A DNA stretch of 64,000 nucleotides from Myxococcales bacterium (GTDB taxonomy: Bacteria > Myxococcota_A > Polyangia > Polyangiales > Houyiibacteriaceae). The DNA lies in the NCBI GenBank assembly GCA_029863605.1, contig JAOTVB010000006.1, forward strand, positions 1 to 64,000, given 5' to 3'. The translations under genes were made by a program, and so were the position numbers. The first letter of the stretch is position 1. Every line of letters starts with the position of its first letter. The notes beneath the pieces were generated by a model. It was not told the origin of the DNA and did not search any database. It saw nothing but the letters and a program-made list of their open reading frames with translations. This document shows, in pieces, positions 26,738 through 35,773 of the stretch.

Positions 26738-28219
26738 GTGGCCAAGTCCGTCGAAGCATACCGAGCTGGAATCCTCGTCTATGGGCAGTTCGCGGCCAAG
26801 CTCGCCGAAGTACTGGTCCCGATCGTGGTGGCTCGGCTGGTCTCAAAGACCGATTTCGGAATCCTCGGTGAAGTCTTACTGATCTACAGCACCGCCGCAG
26901 TGGTGCTGACGGTCAACCTGCCAGCGGTCGTGTCGTTCTACCTGCCAAAACGACCCGACGAAGAACGGTACGCGATCGCGAGCCGCGCGCTGAACGTGAT
27001 GTTCGGGATCGCTGTGGTGTGTTCCGTGGCTTTCGTTGCAACCGGCTTATTTGCTGGGGCGCAAGGCGAAGGCGTACTCGGACATCTTTGGGCTGTCGCA
27101 CTGTTTCCGCTCGGGGACATTCCCTCTCGCATCTTGCCGAATCTGTTGATCGTCGAGGGCCGCGCCAAAGCAGCCGGCGTCGCCGGTGCCATACGGGCTA
27201 TCGCCCTGATGGTCGCCGTGCTCCTCCCCTTGGCACTTGGCTACGGCATTCAAACCGCATTCTTCTCGTTGAGCGTGGCCGGCTTGGTTTTGGGCGCTGG
27301 GACATGGTGGGTCGTTCACCACACCTACCGGGGCATCGCGGCCACAACCTCTCCAATCACCACTAGGAAGATGGTCTCGTTCGCGCTGCCACTCGGCGCG
27401 CAAGAAATTGTCGCGAACCTAAACAATCACGTCGACAAGTATCTCATCCTGTTCTTCTTCAGCGAGGCCGTCTACGCCGAGTATCAGGCTGGCAGCTGGC
27501 AAGTCCCCTTGATTCCAAGCCTCGCATACGCCATCGGCGTCGCGTATGCACCGTTGTTTGCCATCCTATACAAGGAGGGCAAGAAGGTTGCGGCGATCCA
27601 GACGTGGCGGCGCCAGGCGCTCGGCAGCATGCTCATCGTCGTCCCCATCGCCGCGATCTTCGTGGTCTCCGCCGAGGAGATCATCGCGTTGCTCTTTCCG
27701 GCTGGCTACGCGCCAGCGGCAGACGTGCTGCGTATCTACTCGGTGTTGAGCATGGGTCGGATCACCGCGTTTGGCACGATTCTAGTGGCGGCGGGCCGAC
27801 CCAATCTCGTGTTGCGGGCAGGCGTCGTTTCCTTCCTTGCAAACGTGCTGATCAGCACGCCGCTGGTCATGACCGTGGGGTTTCTCGGCCCGGCCATTGG
27901 GACACTGCTCGCCTTCATTCCTCAAGTCGCCATCTACATGTACTTCATGTCGATCTGCTCGGACGTTTCGATGCGGCAAACGTTTCCAATGAAGGGCTAC
28001 CTGCAGACGTTGGCCATCTGTGCTCCAGGATGCGCAGCCGCCGTCGCGATAAAGCTCACCTGCCCCTGGGGTGCAGGTGCGTTGCTCGCAGCCGAAGCGG
28101 CGACCGTTGTTTTGTCATTCGCTGTAGTCGGCATCCTCACGCGGCGCATCCTCGGCGAAGACTGGCGCTTCGTCGCGGACTGGTTGACGCTACGGAGTAT
28201 TTCGCGTGCGGGGGACTGA
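26738..28219 (+). CDS. Polysaccharide flippase (Wzx/MOP superfamily)
   Basis: 493 residues with about 12-14 hydrophobic helices and little else. The N-terminal VSKTDFGILGEVLLIYS segment is a common opening of oligosaccharide flippases (PF01943/PF13440 type). It should move lipid-linked glycans across the inner membrane. GTG start at 26738, 91 bp from the divergent glycosyltransferase. The substrate is unknown but is likely a product of the glycosyltransferase/methyltransferase pair. Confidence 0.88.
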   Translation: MAKSVEAYRAGILVYGQFAAKLAEVLVPIVVARLVSKTDFGILGEVLLIYSTAAVVLTVNLPAVVSFYLPKRPDEERYAIASRALNVMFGIAVVCSVAFVATGLFAGAQGEGVLGHLWAVALFPLGDIPSRILPNLLIVEGRAKAAGVAGAIRAIALMVAVLLPLALGYGIQTAFFSLSVAGLVLGAGTWWVVHHTYRGIAATTSPITTRKMVSFALPLGAQEIVANLNNHVDKYLILFFFSEAVYAEYQAGSWQVPLIPSLAYAIGVAYAPLFAILYKEGKKVAAIQTWRRQALGSMLIVVPIAAIFVVSAEEIIALLFPAGYAPAADVLRIYSVLSMGRITAFGTILVAAGRPNLVLRAGVVSFLANVLISTPLVMTVGFLGPAIGTLLAFIPQVAIYMYFMSICSDVSMRQTFPMKGYLQTLAICAPGCAAAVAIKLTCPWGAGALLAAEAATVVLSFAVVGILTRRILGEDWRFVADWLTLRSISRAGD

Positions 28220-28251
28220 TATGAGTCAGGCCATGAAGATCACAACTATCG

Positions 28252-28560
28252 GTGCTGCCGATGCTGTTCGCTGCCCGCGAGCTGTCTCGATACGTGAGCC
28301 ATGGCACGCCTCCTCTCTGTAGAGCAATCCTGCGGACGCTCGGCTCCTGCGCTCTTTGCGTCGGTTTCGTGCTTCTGGCATCGACACGGATCAAAGGTTT
28401 CGATTCCGACCCCGGAGCGGTGCCGACCCTATCGATCGTCGCCGCCGGCCTCTCGTTGACGGGTGCGATCTTCCATCTGCTACGCATCAAGCCAGCCTTG
28501 AAGCTCTCAGCATTGACCGTGGACAAGAGCGTGGTTGAGAGTCACCTTCGCGACCTGTAG
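28252..28560 (+). CDS. Small two-helix membrane protein, unknown
   Basis: 102 residues with two hydrophobic segments (ILRTLGSCALCVGFVLLA; TLSIVAAGLSLTGAIFHLL) and a polar C end. GTG at 28252 or ATG at 28261 can start it. The stop TAG at 28558-28560 shares one base with the GTG of the transporter gene, so the two are coupled. A 33-codon frame begins at ATG 28221, just after the flippase stop, and ends inside this gene. No family recognised. Confidence 0.5.
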   Translation: MLPMLFAARELSRYVSHGTPPLCRAILRTLGSCALCVGFVLLASTRIKGFDSDPGAVPTLSIVAAGLSLTGAIFHLLRIKPALKLSALTVDKSVVESHLRDL

Positions 28561-29918
28561 TGTCGCCGTCCGAAGAAAATCCCGAGCCTGAACCCTCTCG
28601 GACTCCGCTCGACCGCGCGCTCCGACTCTTTGGCGACGTGCGCCGGGGCGAGGGCGTGACCGTCGTTCTGATGACGCTCAATGTCTTCGTCGTTCTGGTC
28701 GCGTACTACGTGATCAAGACCGTTCGCGAGCCGTTGATCCTGATGACCGGAGGCGCGGAGCTCAAGGCGTACGCGGCTGCTTGTCAGGCCCTCGTGCTGA
28801 TTGTGGCGGTGCCTGTGTACAGCTACTTTGCGTCGCGGACGAAAACGCGACAGCTCATCTTTGGCGCCACGCTCTTCTCCCTGCTCTGCATCGAGGCCTT
28901 CTTCGTCGGGTATCAGGCGGAGATCCCCATGCTCGGTTTTGCGTTCTTCGTGTGGGTGGGCATCTTCAACGTCGCGATCATTGCGCAGTTCTGGTCCTTC
29001 GCGAACGACATTTACTCGGTTCCCACCGGCGAACGTTTGTTGCCGTTGATCGCCGTCGGTGCAACGGTGGGCGCACCCGTCGGTGCGTGGACCGCGGGGA
29101 AGCTATTCGAAGCGGGCCTGTCGCCCGCCGTGCTCATGCAGGTGTCTGCTGGCCTGTTGTTGTTGCACATTCTGCTGTATGGAATGACCCTATCGCGCCC
29201 GGATGGCGTGCCGCACGAGCGTGAAGCTGACGCGCCGCGCGAGAGATCCATCTCGGGGGGCTTTGCGCTCGTCTTTCGTAACCGATACCTCACCCTGATC
29301 GCGGCGCTTCTCGTGCTGCTCAACCTCGTCAACAGCACTGGCGAGTATTTGCTCAGCTCCTTTGCCGAGGAGCAGGCAGACGCCGCTCTTTCCCAGGCCC
29401 TCGCCGTTGACCCCAACCTGAACGTGGGTGAGTTCATGGGGCGTTTCTTCGGTGTCTTCTACGGGGATTTCTTCTTTTGGGTGAACATTCTCGGTGTGAT
29501 TCTGCAAGCGCTCATCGCGTCGCGCATCGTCAAGTATCTCGGCGTTGCGGGTGTGTTGTTTGCCCTGCCGATCGTCGCTTTTGGCAACTACGGGTGGATC
29601 GCAATGGGGCTCGGTTTCGGGGCATTTCGCGTTTTCAAGACGACTGAGAACGCGACCGACTACTCGATCATGAATACCGCCAAAGCGATACTCTGGCTCC
29701 CTACGAGTCACGATGAGAAGTTCCAGGCCAAGCAGGCCGTGGACACCTTCTTTGTTCGCCTCGGCGACGTGATCGCTGCGGCCGTCGTCTATCTTGGAAC
29801 GCGACAACTCGCCTTCGGACCTACGGAGTTCGCGCAAGTCAACGTCGTGATCATATTCGTATGGATGGTCGTGGCGGTTTTGGTTCTCCGCCGCTATCGG
29901 CAGCAGGCGAGCTCGTGA
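28560..29918 (+). CDS. NTP/NDP exchange transporter (Npt1/Npt2-like, MFS fold)
   Basis: 452 residues, about 12 hydrophobic helices. YYVIKTVREPLILMTGGAELK is typical of the bacterial ATP/ADP translocase-like proteins (COG3202/TLC), as is FWSFANDIYSVPTGERLLP. True members in intracellular bacteria swap ATP for ADP; in free-living bacteria the substrate is often unknown. The C-terminal block with TSHDEKFQAKQAVDTFFVR fits too. Energy parasitism should not be inferred. Confidence 0.8.
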   Translation: MSPSEENPEPEPSRTPLDRALRLFGDVRRGEGVTVVLMTLNVFVVLVAYYVIKTVREPLILMTGGAELKAYAAACQALVLIVAVPVYSYFASRTKTRQLIFGATLFSLLCIEAFFVGYQAEIPMLGFAFFVWVGIFNVAIIAQFWSFANDIYSVPTGERLLPLIAVGATVGAPVGAWTAGKLFEAGLSPAVLMQVSAGLLLLHILLYGMTLSRPDGVPHEREADAPRERSISGGFALVFRNRYLTLIAALLVLLNLVNSTGEYLLSSFAEEQADAALSQALAVDPNLNVGEFMGRFFGVFYGDFFFWVNILGVILQALIASRIVKYLGVAGVLFALPIVAFGNYGWIAMGLGFGAFRVFKTTENATDYSIMNTAKAILWLPTSHDEKFQAKQAVDTFFVRLGDVIAAAVVYLGTRQLAFGPTEFAQVNVVIIFVWMVVAVLVLRRYRQQASS

Positions 29919-30036
29919 TGGCACCCCGGCGCCAGAAAACCGTTGCCCGAGTGGCGCGCACAACACGCCGTCACGCCCTTGCATGCCGCCCAGGTGGGCC
30001 GCAAGGACTCCAGGGCCTCGAGCGGCTGACGCGCAC

Positions 30037-30876
30037 CTAGAGCTTCAGCGCGCGTTTTACGTAGTTTGGTAGGGCGAAGACGCCTCGGTGAAGCTCGTCG
30101 TTGTAGGCCTTCGCCGCTTCCATGACCTCGGCTTGCCGCTCCGGAATCGCCCTGAGTGGCTCTCCGGTGTCGGAGCACCACGTCCAGCTCCATGTGCCTG
30201 TGCCGTAGAGTGGTACAGGCCCCATGTACGGATGCACTTCCGCGAACAGGCTTCGTAGCTTGTGTTGAGTCTCGACGAACACGTCCATCATCAGGAGCGG
30301 TGACGCGCTTTGCAGAGCCATGACGCCGTTCGGGGCGAGCATTCGCTTGCAACCCTCGTAGAACGCTTGATCGAAGAGGACCGCGCCCGGCCCAACTGGA
30401 TCGGTGCCGTCGAGCAGAACGACGTCATACTTGGGATCATTGCTATGCTTGACGTAGTCGATGGCGTCGATGAAACGTACGTCCAGTCGCGGGTCATTCC
30501 ACGCGGTTCCGATGCTCGGTAGGAACTTTTTGGATGCCTCGACGACCATCCGATCGATCTCGATCATCACGCACTCTTTGACGTCTGAATATCGGAGCAC
30601 TTCGCGTATGGTGCCGCCGTCGCCGCCGCCAATTACGAGGACTCGCTCGATCTCCGGGGCGGTGGTGAGTGGCGGATGCGCGAGCATTTCGTGGTAGAGA
30701 AACTCGTCATACTCGCTCGTCATGAAGATGTTGTCGATGACCAGCACTCGCCCAAAGCCGACCGTGTCGATCACCTCGACCTTTTGGTAAGGGCTCTCGT
30801 CGGAGAACAGGGTTTGTTTGACGCGAAGGCCGAGTCGCGTGTGACCGTCGAAGGTTTCGTCGTACCAAAGACCCAT
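30037..30876 (-). CDS. speE: Polyamine aminopropyltransferase (spermidine synthase)
   Basis: Transfers the aminopropyl group of decarboxylated SAM to putrescine, giving spermidine. Motifs: MTSEYDEFLYHEMLAH, VLVIGGGDGGTIREVLRY (SAM-binding loop), MIEID, and VVLLDGTDPVGPG with the catalytic Asp. 279 residues, full length. It begins 6 bases after the MBL gene on the same strand, so they are probably co-transcribed. The convergent transporter gene ends 118 bp away. A cytosolic enzyme. Confidence 0.95.
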   Translation of the reverse strand: MGLWYDETFDGHTRLGLRVKQTLFSDESPYQKVEVIDTVGFGRVLVIDNIFMTSEYDEFLYHEMLAHPPLTTAPEIERVLVIGGGDGGTIREVLRYSDVKECVMIEIDRMVVEASKKFLPSIGTAWNDPRLDVRFIDAIDYVKHSNDPKYDVVLLDGTDPVGPGAVLFDQAFYEGCKRMLAPNGVMALQSASPLLMMDVFVETQHKLRSLFAEVHPYMGPVPLYGTGTWSWTWCSDTGEPLRAIPERQAEVMEAAKAYNDELHRGVFALPNYVKRALKL

Positions 30877-30882
30877 CGTCGC

Positions 30883-31662
30883 TTAAAGCCCCAGTTGGAG
30901 TTGTTGGGCACCGACGTAGGGCAGCTCCATCGGTTCGCGCTGTTGTGCAACGAGGAGCTGAGTCCTCTGGTGCCCCAAGGCGGCTTCGGCCGAGTTGCGT
31001 GCAAGTCGAGCCGAGTTGTTGGCTTCCGATAGGTGCATCAACACGACGCGTGCAGGGGAGTGCGGAAGATCCGCGAGGAGGTCGCTCGCTTGCTCGTTCG
31101 AGAGGTGTCCAAGAGCGCTGGCTACTCGCCGTTTGACGGCCGCAGGGTAGGGTCCCATCCGAAGCATCTCCGGGTCGTGGTTGCTCTCGAGAAGTAGGGT
31201 GTCGCACCCTCTCAGAAAGCGCGATAGGCCTTTGGGGACGTGTCCGAGGTCGGTGACGAGGCCGATCTTGGTGAGCGCCGTTTCGAACACCAATGCCACC
31301 TGGGGCGCATCGTGCGGAATCGCGCAACTGTGCACCGTGATGCCGCCCACGCGGAACCGGCGCCCTACGATGAAGGGGCGGGCTTCCACCGACGGACGCA
31401 GTCTGAGCGATCTCAGAGTGGCCGCAGTTGCGCGAACTGGGCAGCCCCATCGCGTCGCATACACCGATGCATGTGCCGCGTGATCCGTATGCCCATGCGT
31501 TATCAACACCGACGAAACAATCGGGGCGGTTCGCCCGAGCGTCGCCAGCCTCGCAACGAGCTTTCGGTGGGAAAGACCGGCGTCTACGACGATGCTTGTC
31601 GCGTCGGATTCCAAGAGAAGCGCATTCCCCTCGCTCCCGCTCCCGAGGATCGTGACCCTCAC
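30883..31662 (-). CDS. MBL-fold metallo-hydrolase (WalJ/YycJ-PhnP type)
   Basis: GTG at 31662 begins MRVTILGSGSEGNALLLES, the usual N end of this family; ATG at 31707 adds an unlikely extension. THGHTDHAAH is the HxHxDH di-metal site, preceded by VDAGLSHRK. VTDLGH and the LLLESNHD motif follow. 259 residues. Such enzymes are phosphodiesterases or nuclease-like; the exact substrate is unknown. Upstream of speE by 6 bases and divergent from hemH. Confidence 0.87.
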   Translation of the reverse strand: MRVTILGSGSEGNALLLESDATSIVVDAGLSHRKLVARLATLGRTAPIVSSVLITHGHTDHAAHASVYATRWGCPVRATAATLRSLRLRPSVEARPFIVGRRFRVGGITVHSCAIPHDAPQVALVFETALTKIGLVTDLGHVPKGLSRFLRGCDTLLLESNHDPEMLRMGPYPAAVKRRVASALGHLSNEQASDLLADLPHSPARVVLMHLSEANNSARLARNSAEAALGHQRTQLLVAQQREPMELPYVGAQQLQLGL

Positions 31663-31742
31663 AACCGACCTAGAGCACAGCTGCGATCGCTTGGCAAGAC
31701 CGTTCACTTGCCACGGGCGATTTTAAGGGCGAGAGTTCGGCC

Positions 31743-32789
31743 GTGAGCGAAGAACTCGGCCGAGAGTACGACAGCTTGCTCTTCGCTTCTTTTGGGGGGC
31801 CTGAGCAACGCGAGGATGTCATGCCTTTCCTCGAAAACGTCGTGCGGGGCAAGAACGTCCCCAAGGAACGACTCGAAGAAGTCGCGGAGCACTACTACCA
31901 TTTCGACGGCAAGAGTCCGATCAACGATCAGAATCGCGCTTTGATCGCTGCTCTCGAAAAGGAATTGAAGGCGCACGACATCGACCTTCCGATCTACTGG
32001 GGTAACCGCAATTGGGATCCCACGTTTGGAGGGGCCTTGCGCCAGATGAAAGCGGACGGGCGAAAGCGCGCGCTTGCGTTCGTGACTTCGGCATACAGCA
32101 GCTACAGCGGCTGCCGTCAGTATCGCGAGGCCATCGAGGAGGCACGACAAGAAATCGGCGACGGCGCTCCCGAGGTCGACAAGCTCCGCGTTTTTTACAA
32201 TCATCCTGGCTTCATCGAGGCCAACGTCGACGGCCTGCTGGCCGCTTTCGAGACGCTTCCCAAGGAGCGTCGGGAAAGCGCTCGAATTGCGTTTACTGCA
32301 CACAGCATTCCGTGCTCCATGGCGGAAACCTCGGACTATGCGGACCAGCTCGAGGAGACGGCACGGCTGGTTGCCGAGGGGGCGCGCAACGATCGGTGGC
32401 AGTTGGTTTACCAAAGCCGAAGTGGCCCTCCGCACGTGCCGTGGCTCGGCCCCGACATCTTGGAGCATCTCGACGCCCTTTCGAAGATCAACGTCAAGGA
32501 TGTCGTCGTCGCACCGATAGGGTTTCTGTCGGACCACATGGAGGTGGTCTGGGACCTCGACATCGAGGCACGCAATCTTGCGAACAACTTAGGCATTACC
32601 CTGACACGGGCGCCGACCGTCGGAACGCATTCAGCCTTCGTCTCGATGATCCGCGAGCTGATCGAGGAGCGACTCGGCCGTACGGAAACCCGGCAAGCGG
32701 TTGGGAAACGCGGCCCGTCACACGACGTGTGTCCGCCCGATTGCTGCCAGTACGAAGCGAAGGTGTCCCGGCCGCCCAGCAAGCCCTGA
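31743..32789 (+). CDS. hemH: Ferrochelatase
   Basis: Inserts Fe2+ into a porphyrin in the last heme steps. LLFASFGGPEQREDVMPFL opens the family fold; the GLY-like VTSAYSSYSGCRQYREAI block, FTAHSIP (catalytic His) and VAPIGFLSDHMEVVWDLD follow. 348 residues, GTG start at 31743. Cys124 in the SGC segment and the C-terminal CPPDCC (residues ~332-337) resemble the ligands of [2Fe-2S]-bearing microbial ferrochelatases. Porphyrin substrate (proto- or coproporphyrin) is not settled. It ends next to the convergent crotonase gene. Confidence 0.95.
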   Translation: MSEELGREYDSLLFASFGGPEQREDVMPFLENVVRGKNVPKERLEEVAEHYYHFDGKSPINDQNRALIAALEKELKAHDIDLPIYWGNRNWDPTFGGALRQMKADGRKRALAFVTSAYSSYSGCRQYREAIEEARQEIGDGAPEVDKLRVFYNHPGFIEANVDGLLAAFETLPKERRESARIAFTAHSIPCSMAETSDYADQLEETARLVAEGARNDRWQLVYQSRSGPPHVPWLGPDILEHLDALSKINVKDVVVAPIGFLSDHMEVVWDLDIEARNLANNLGITLTRAPTVGTHSAFVSMIRELIEERLGRTETRQAVGKRGPSHDVCPPDCCQYEAKVSRPPSKP

Positions 32790-33584
32790 TCACTCGGGAT
32801 CAGCGAACGAGGGATCGCGCTTCATCATGTTGGCCTGGACAGCCTCCATTTGATTGGGGCTTCCAAGGAGCGCTACCTGTAGCTCGGTCTCGAGCTTGAG
32901 CGCATCGGCTTGCGACAAGCCCGGGGCCTCGTTGAAGAGCCTCTTGGCTGCGCGGATGGCGTGGGGCGACTTTTTGGTGATGAGCTTCGCCAAGGCGAGC
33001 GCCTCGTCGAGCGGATTCTCACAGATCTTGGTCGCAACACCGAGCTCCACTGCCTCGGTGCCCGACAGGATTCGGCCCGTGAACGTGAGCTCCTTCGCGA
33101 TGTCGATTGGAACGAGCCGCAGCAGCGTTTGCGTGATGCTCATGTCTGGAATCAGCCCCCACTTGATCTCCATCACCGAAAGCTTCGCATCCGGCCTGAC
33201 GTAGCGGAGGTCAGCGCCGAGGGCGATCTGCAAGCCCCCACCGAACGCGACTCCGTGCACCGCGGCGATCACGGGCACCGGCACTTCCTGCCAAACCCAT
33301 GCGGCCCGCTGCGCGACATTCGCTGGGCTTTCGTCGCCGCGGTCGAGCAATTTCTCATTGATATCGGCCGTGGCCATGAATGCCTGGAAGTCGAGACCGG
33401 CGCAGAAGCCCTTGCCCTCGCCGTGCAAGACGACCGCGCGCACCGTCTTGTCTGCCGCCACGCGTGTCCCTGTATCGATCAACGCGTCGAACATGTCCGG
33501 GTCCAGCCCGTTGAGCTTGTCGCCCCGCGAAAGACGAACGGTTGCCACGCCGTTATCGATGGTGAGCTTTACTCTGTCGGACAT
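32790..33584 (-). CDS. Enoyl-CoA hydratase/isomerase family protein (crotonase)
   Basis: 264 residues. VRAVVLHGEGKGFCAGLDFQ contains the oxyanion-hole region, and AAVHGVAFGGGLQIALGADL is the second conserved loop. The isomerase/hydratase Glu pair is not clear, so the exact reaction is open. AGGAGG sits 5 bases before ATG 33584. It follows purU by 18 bases on the same strand. Cytosolic acyl-CoA metabolism. Confidence 0.9.
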   Translation of the reverse strand: MSDRVKLTIDNGVATVRLSRGDKLNGLDPDMFDALIDTGTRVAADKTVRAVVLHGEGKGFCAGLDFQAFMATADINEKLLDRGDESPANVAQRAAWVWQEVPVPVIAAVHGVAFGGGLQIALGADLRYVRPDAKLSVMEIKWGLIPDMSITQTLLRLVPIDIAKELTFTGRILSGTEAVELGVATKICENPLDEALALAKLITKKSPHAIRAAKRLFNEAPGLSQADALKLETELQVALLGSPNQMEAVQANMMKRDPSFADPE

Positions 33585-33602
33585 GCAACCTCCTCGGGGG
33601 CG

Positions 33603-34457
33603 TTAATTGAAGACTACGGTCTTGTTGTCATAGACGAGGACGCGGTCGTCAAGGTGCCATCGCACCGCGCGTGCCAAGACGACCTTCTCGAGGTCGCGAC
33701 CCTTGCGCACGAGATCCTGCACGGAATCCCGGTGGGAGCACCGAACCACATCCTGTTCGATGATCGGGCCCTCGTCCAAATCCGCGGTGGCGTAATGCGC
33801 AGTTGCACCGATCAACTTCACGCCGCGCTCGTAGGCACGGTGGTATGGCTTACTGCCCATGAAGGCCGGTAGGAACGAGTGATGGATGTTGATCACCTGG
33901 TTCGGATAGGTCCGAAGGAAATCCCGGGTCAGGATCTGCATATAGCGAGCGAGCACGACTAGATTGACGTCGGCCGCTTGCATGAGCTCGATCGCTTTGT
34001 CTTCTTGGAGGCGCTTGGTTTCTTTGGTGATGGGAAGATGGTGAAACGCGATCCCGAACTGCTCGGCAACTGGCTCGAGGTCGTCGTGGTTGCTGATGAT
34101 GAGTGGAATGTCGGTCGTGAGCTCCCCGGACCGCTGTCGGAGGAGCAAGTCGTACAGGCAGTGGTCATACTTCGACACGAAGATCGCCGTTCGTGCTCGC
34201 TGCTTACCGTCGGCGAGTCGCCAGCTCATTCCAAAACGGTTGGCGACTTCGCCAATGGCCGCTTCGAGGCTGGTTCGGTCGGTGCGTAGCTCGGAGAGGT
34301 CGAACTTGATGCGCTGGAAGAACTGGCCGGCAACGGGGTCGGTGTGTTGGTCGGCATCTAAGATGTTCGCGCCGTGGCCGTAGAGCAGCTGCGCAAGCGC
34401 CGCGACGAGGCCCTTTCGGTCCGGGCAGCAAACGAGAAGTGTGGCGGTTTGATCCAC
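33603..34457 (-). CDS. purU: Formyltetrahydrofolate deformylase
   Basis: Hydrolyses 10-formyl-THF to formate and THF. The ACT domain (residues 1-80; LLVCCPDRKGLVAALAQLL) is followed by a formyltransferase fold: NLVVLARYMQILT, NIHHSFLPAFMGSKPYH and GATAHYATADLDEGPIIEQD with the conserved Asn-His-Asp set (IHHS and the ATAHY loop). 284 residues, GTG at 34457. Linked with the crotonase and DUF445 genes on the minus strand. Formate supply for purine synthesis is the usual role. Confidence 0.95.
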   Translation of the reverse strand: MDQTATLLVCCPDRKGLVAALAQLLYGHGANILDADQHTDPVAGQFFQRIKFDLSELRTDRTSLEAAIGEVANRFGMSWRLADGKQRARTAIFVSKYDHCLYDLLLRQRSGELTTDIPLIISNHDDLEPVAEQFGIAFHHLPITKETKRLQEDKAIELMQAADVNLVVLARYMQILTRDFLRTYPNQVINIHHSFLPAFMGSKPYHRAYERGVKLIGATAHYATADLDEGPIIEQDVVRCSHRDSVQDLVRKGRDLEKVVLARAVRWHLDDRVLVYDNKTVVFN

Positions 34458-34505
34458 GGCGCCACGTTCTAGCCGTTGAGCAGGCGTTCGCCAAGCGGTC
34501 GGGGA

Positions 34506-35744
34506 CTATCGGCTGAGGCGCTCCATCGCGTCGCCAAAGATGTAGACCAGCTGCAATACGCCGGCCACGGTCCCGAGCACCGCCCCCGCGGCGATCAGCT
34601 TCCACTCGTCCTGTTGGAATGCCGGCCGGAGCACGCCCTCGTAGGTCGCCCTGTCGAGCGCTGCCATTCGGCGCTCGAGCTCTCCCTGCAGGTCTACCGC
34701 CTCGGCGGCGAAGGTATGGAAGAACCCCCCGGGTTTCGGCCATTCCCGCTCTATTCGTTCGAGTAGTTCGGCGCGAAACTGAGGGCGTCTTTCGGCAGGA
34801 AGCACCAGGGCGGCTATCGGGTGGGCTTCGTACTTGCCGATGAGCTCGCCGACTCGCTGCTCGACGATTTCGTTCATCCGAATGGCGCCCGGGCTGTCCA
34901 TGACCGAGATCACGATGTTGTCGGCATTGAGGACCTTGTTGGCCACGGTTCGACCAAACGCCTGGGCGACCTCCGCCTGACGCTTGTGAAACAGCCCTTG
35001 CACGGTCATCGGACCGATCTTCACCGGCTCCCGAGGATGAAACACCAGCTTCAGCGCGATCCAGTTGGTCACGTAGCCGACACCGAAGCCCGCCGCAGGC
35101 AAGATCCACGGTGCCGGATACGTCACCCACACCGCCATTTGAACGATGCCGAAGAGGAAGCCGAAGTACAGGCCCGAACGCTCGATGAACTTGAACTCTT
35201 TGCGACCGACATCGTAGAACATCTCGCCCATTAGCCCCTTTTGGCGGTCCACCGCTTCGAGAATCGTCTTTTCGATGTTGAGAATTGCGTCGATGTCGTC
35301 GGCCATGTCCATCGCGATCGCACGCGAGACTTCCACGACCTCTGCGCGCACCTGAGCACGCACCTTGTTTTGCATGAACTCACCGGCGTTGTCCCACATC
35401 GGCTTGGCATGCTTGTTGGCGATCTCGTCTATGGCCTGCTCGGTGATGTCATCGACGACTGCGCCGAGCTTGCATTCGAACGCGTCTGTGCTGAAGCTCG
35501 CATCGAAGAGGTCACGCAACGACAAAAGCTTTTGGGTGATCAAGGCGTTCGACACTCTGGCGAGCCGGAGAGCATTGGCTGGGATCACACCCTGCCATCC
35601 CAAGTACGGAGGGATGCCGACGAACTCGACCGGATGGAACATCATCTTGACGGCGACGACATTCGTGAACCATCCGACGAAGGCGCTGATCACGGGGATC
35701 AGCAGGACAATCCAGTTTTCTTGAATGCGGGTCAGCAATTCCAT
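34506..35744 (-). CDS. DUF445-family membrane protein
   Basis: 412 residues. The N-terminal VGWFTNVVAVKMMFHPVEF repeated later as GYVTNWIALKLVFHPREPV marks the DUF445 family; the motif occurs twice, so the protein is an internal duplication. An N-terminal and a C-terminal hydrophobic helix anchor it, with amphipathic helical middle parts. Its role is unknown; other members are annotated only as membrane proteins. Gene order on the minus strand is NUDIX, this gene, purU, crotonase with gaps of 18-48 bases. Confidence 0.88.
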   Translation of the reverse strand: MELLTRIQENWIVLLIPVISAFVGWFTNVVAVKMMFHPVEFVGIPPYLGWQGVIPANALRLARVSNALITQKLLSLRDLFDASFSTDAFECKLGAVVDDITEQAIDEIANKHAKPMWDNAGEFMQNKVRAQVRAEVVEVSRAIAMDMADDIDAILNIEKTILEAVDRQKGLMGEMFYDVGRKEFKFIERSGLYFGFLFGIVQMAVWVTYPAPWILPAAGFGVGYVTNWIALKLVFHPREPVKIGPMTVQGLFHKRQAEVAQAFGRTVANKVLNADNIVISVMDSPGAIRMNEIVEQRVGELIGKYEAHPIAALVLPAERRPQFRAELLERIEREWPKPGGFFHTFAAEAVDLQGELERRMAALDRATYEGVLRPAFQQDEWKLIAAGAVLGTVAGVLQLVYIFGDAMERLSR

Positions 35745-35773
35745 CGCGGTTCTGACGGTCTGGCTTCAGTGGG

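Noticed and set aside
28560-29918. Sign of an intracellular energy parasite (ATP/ADP translocase)
   Set aside because: Related transporters occur in free-living bacteria, and the window has full biosynthetic pathways.
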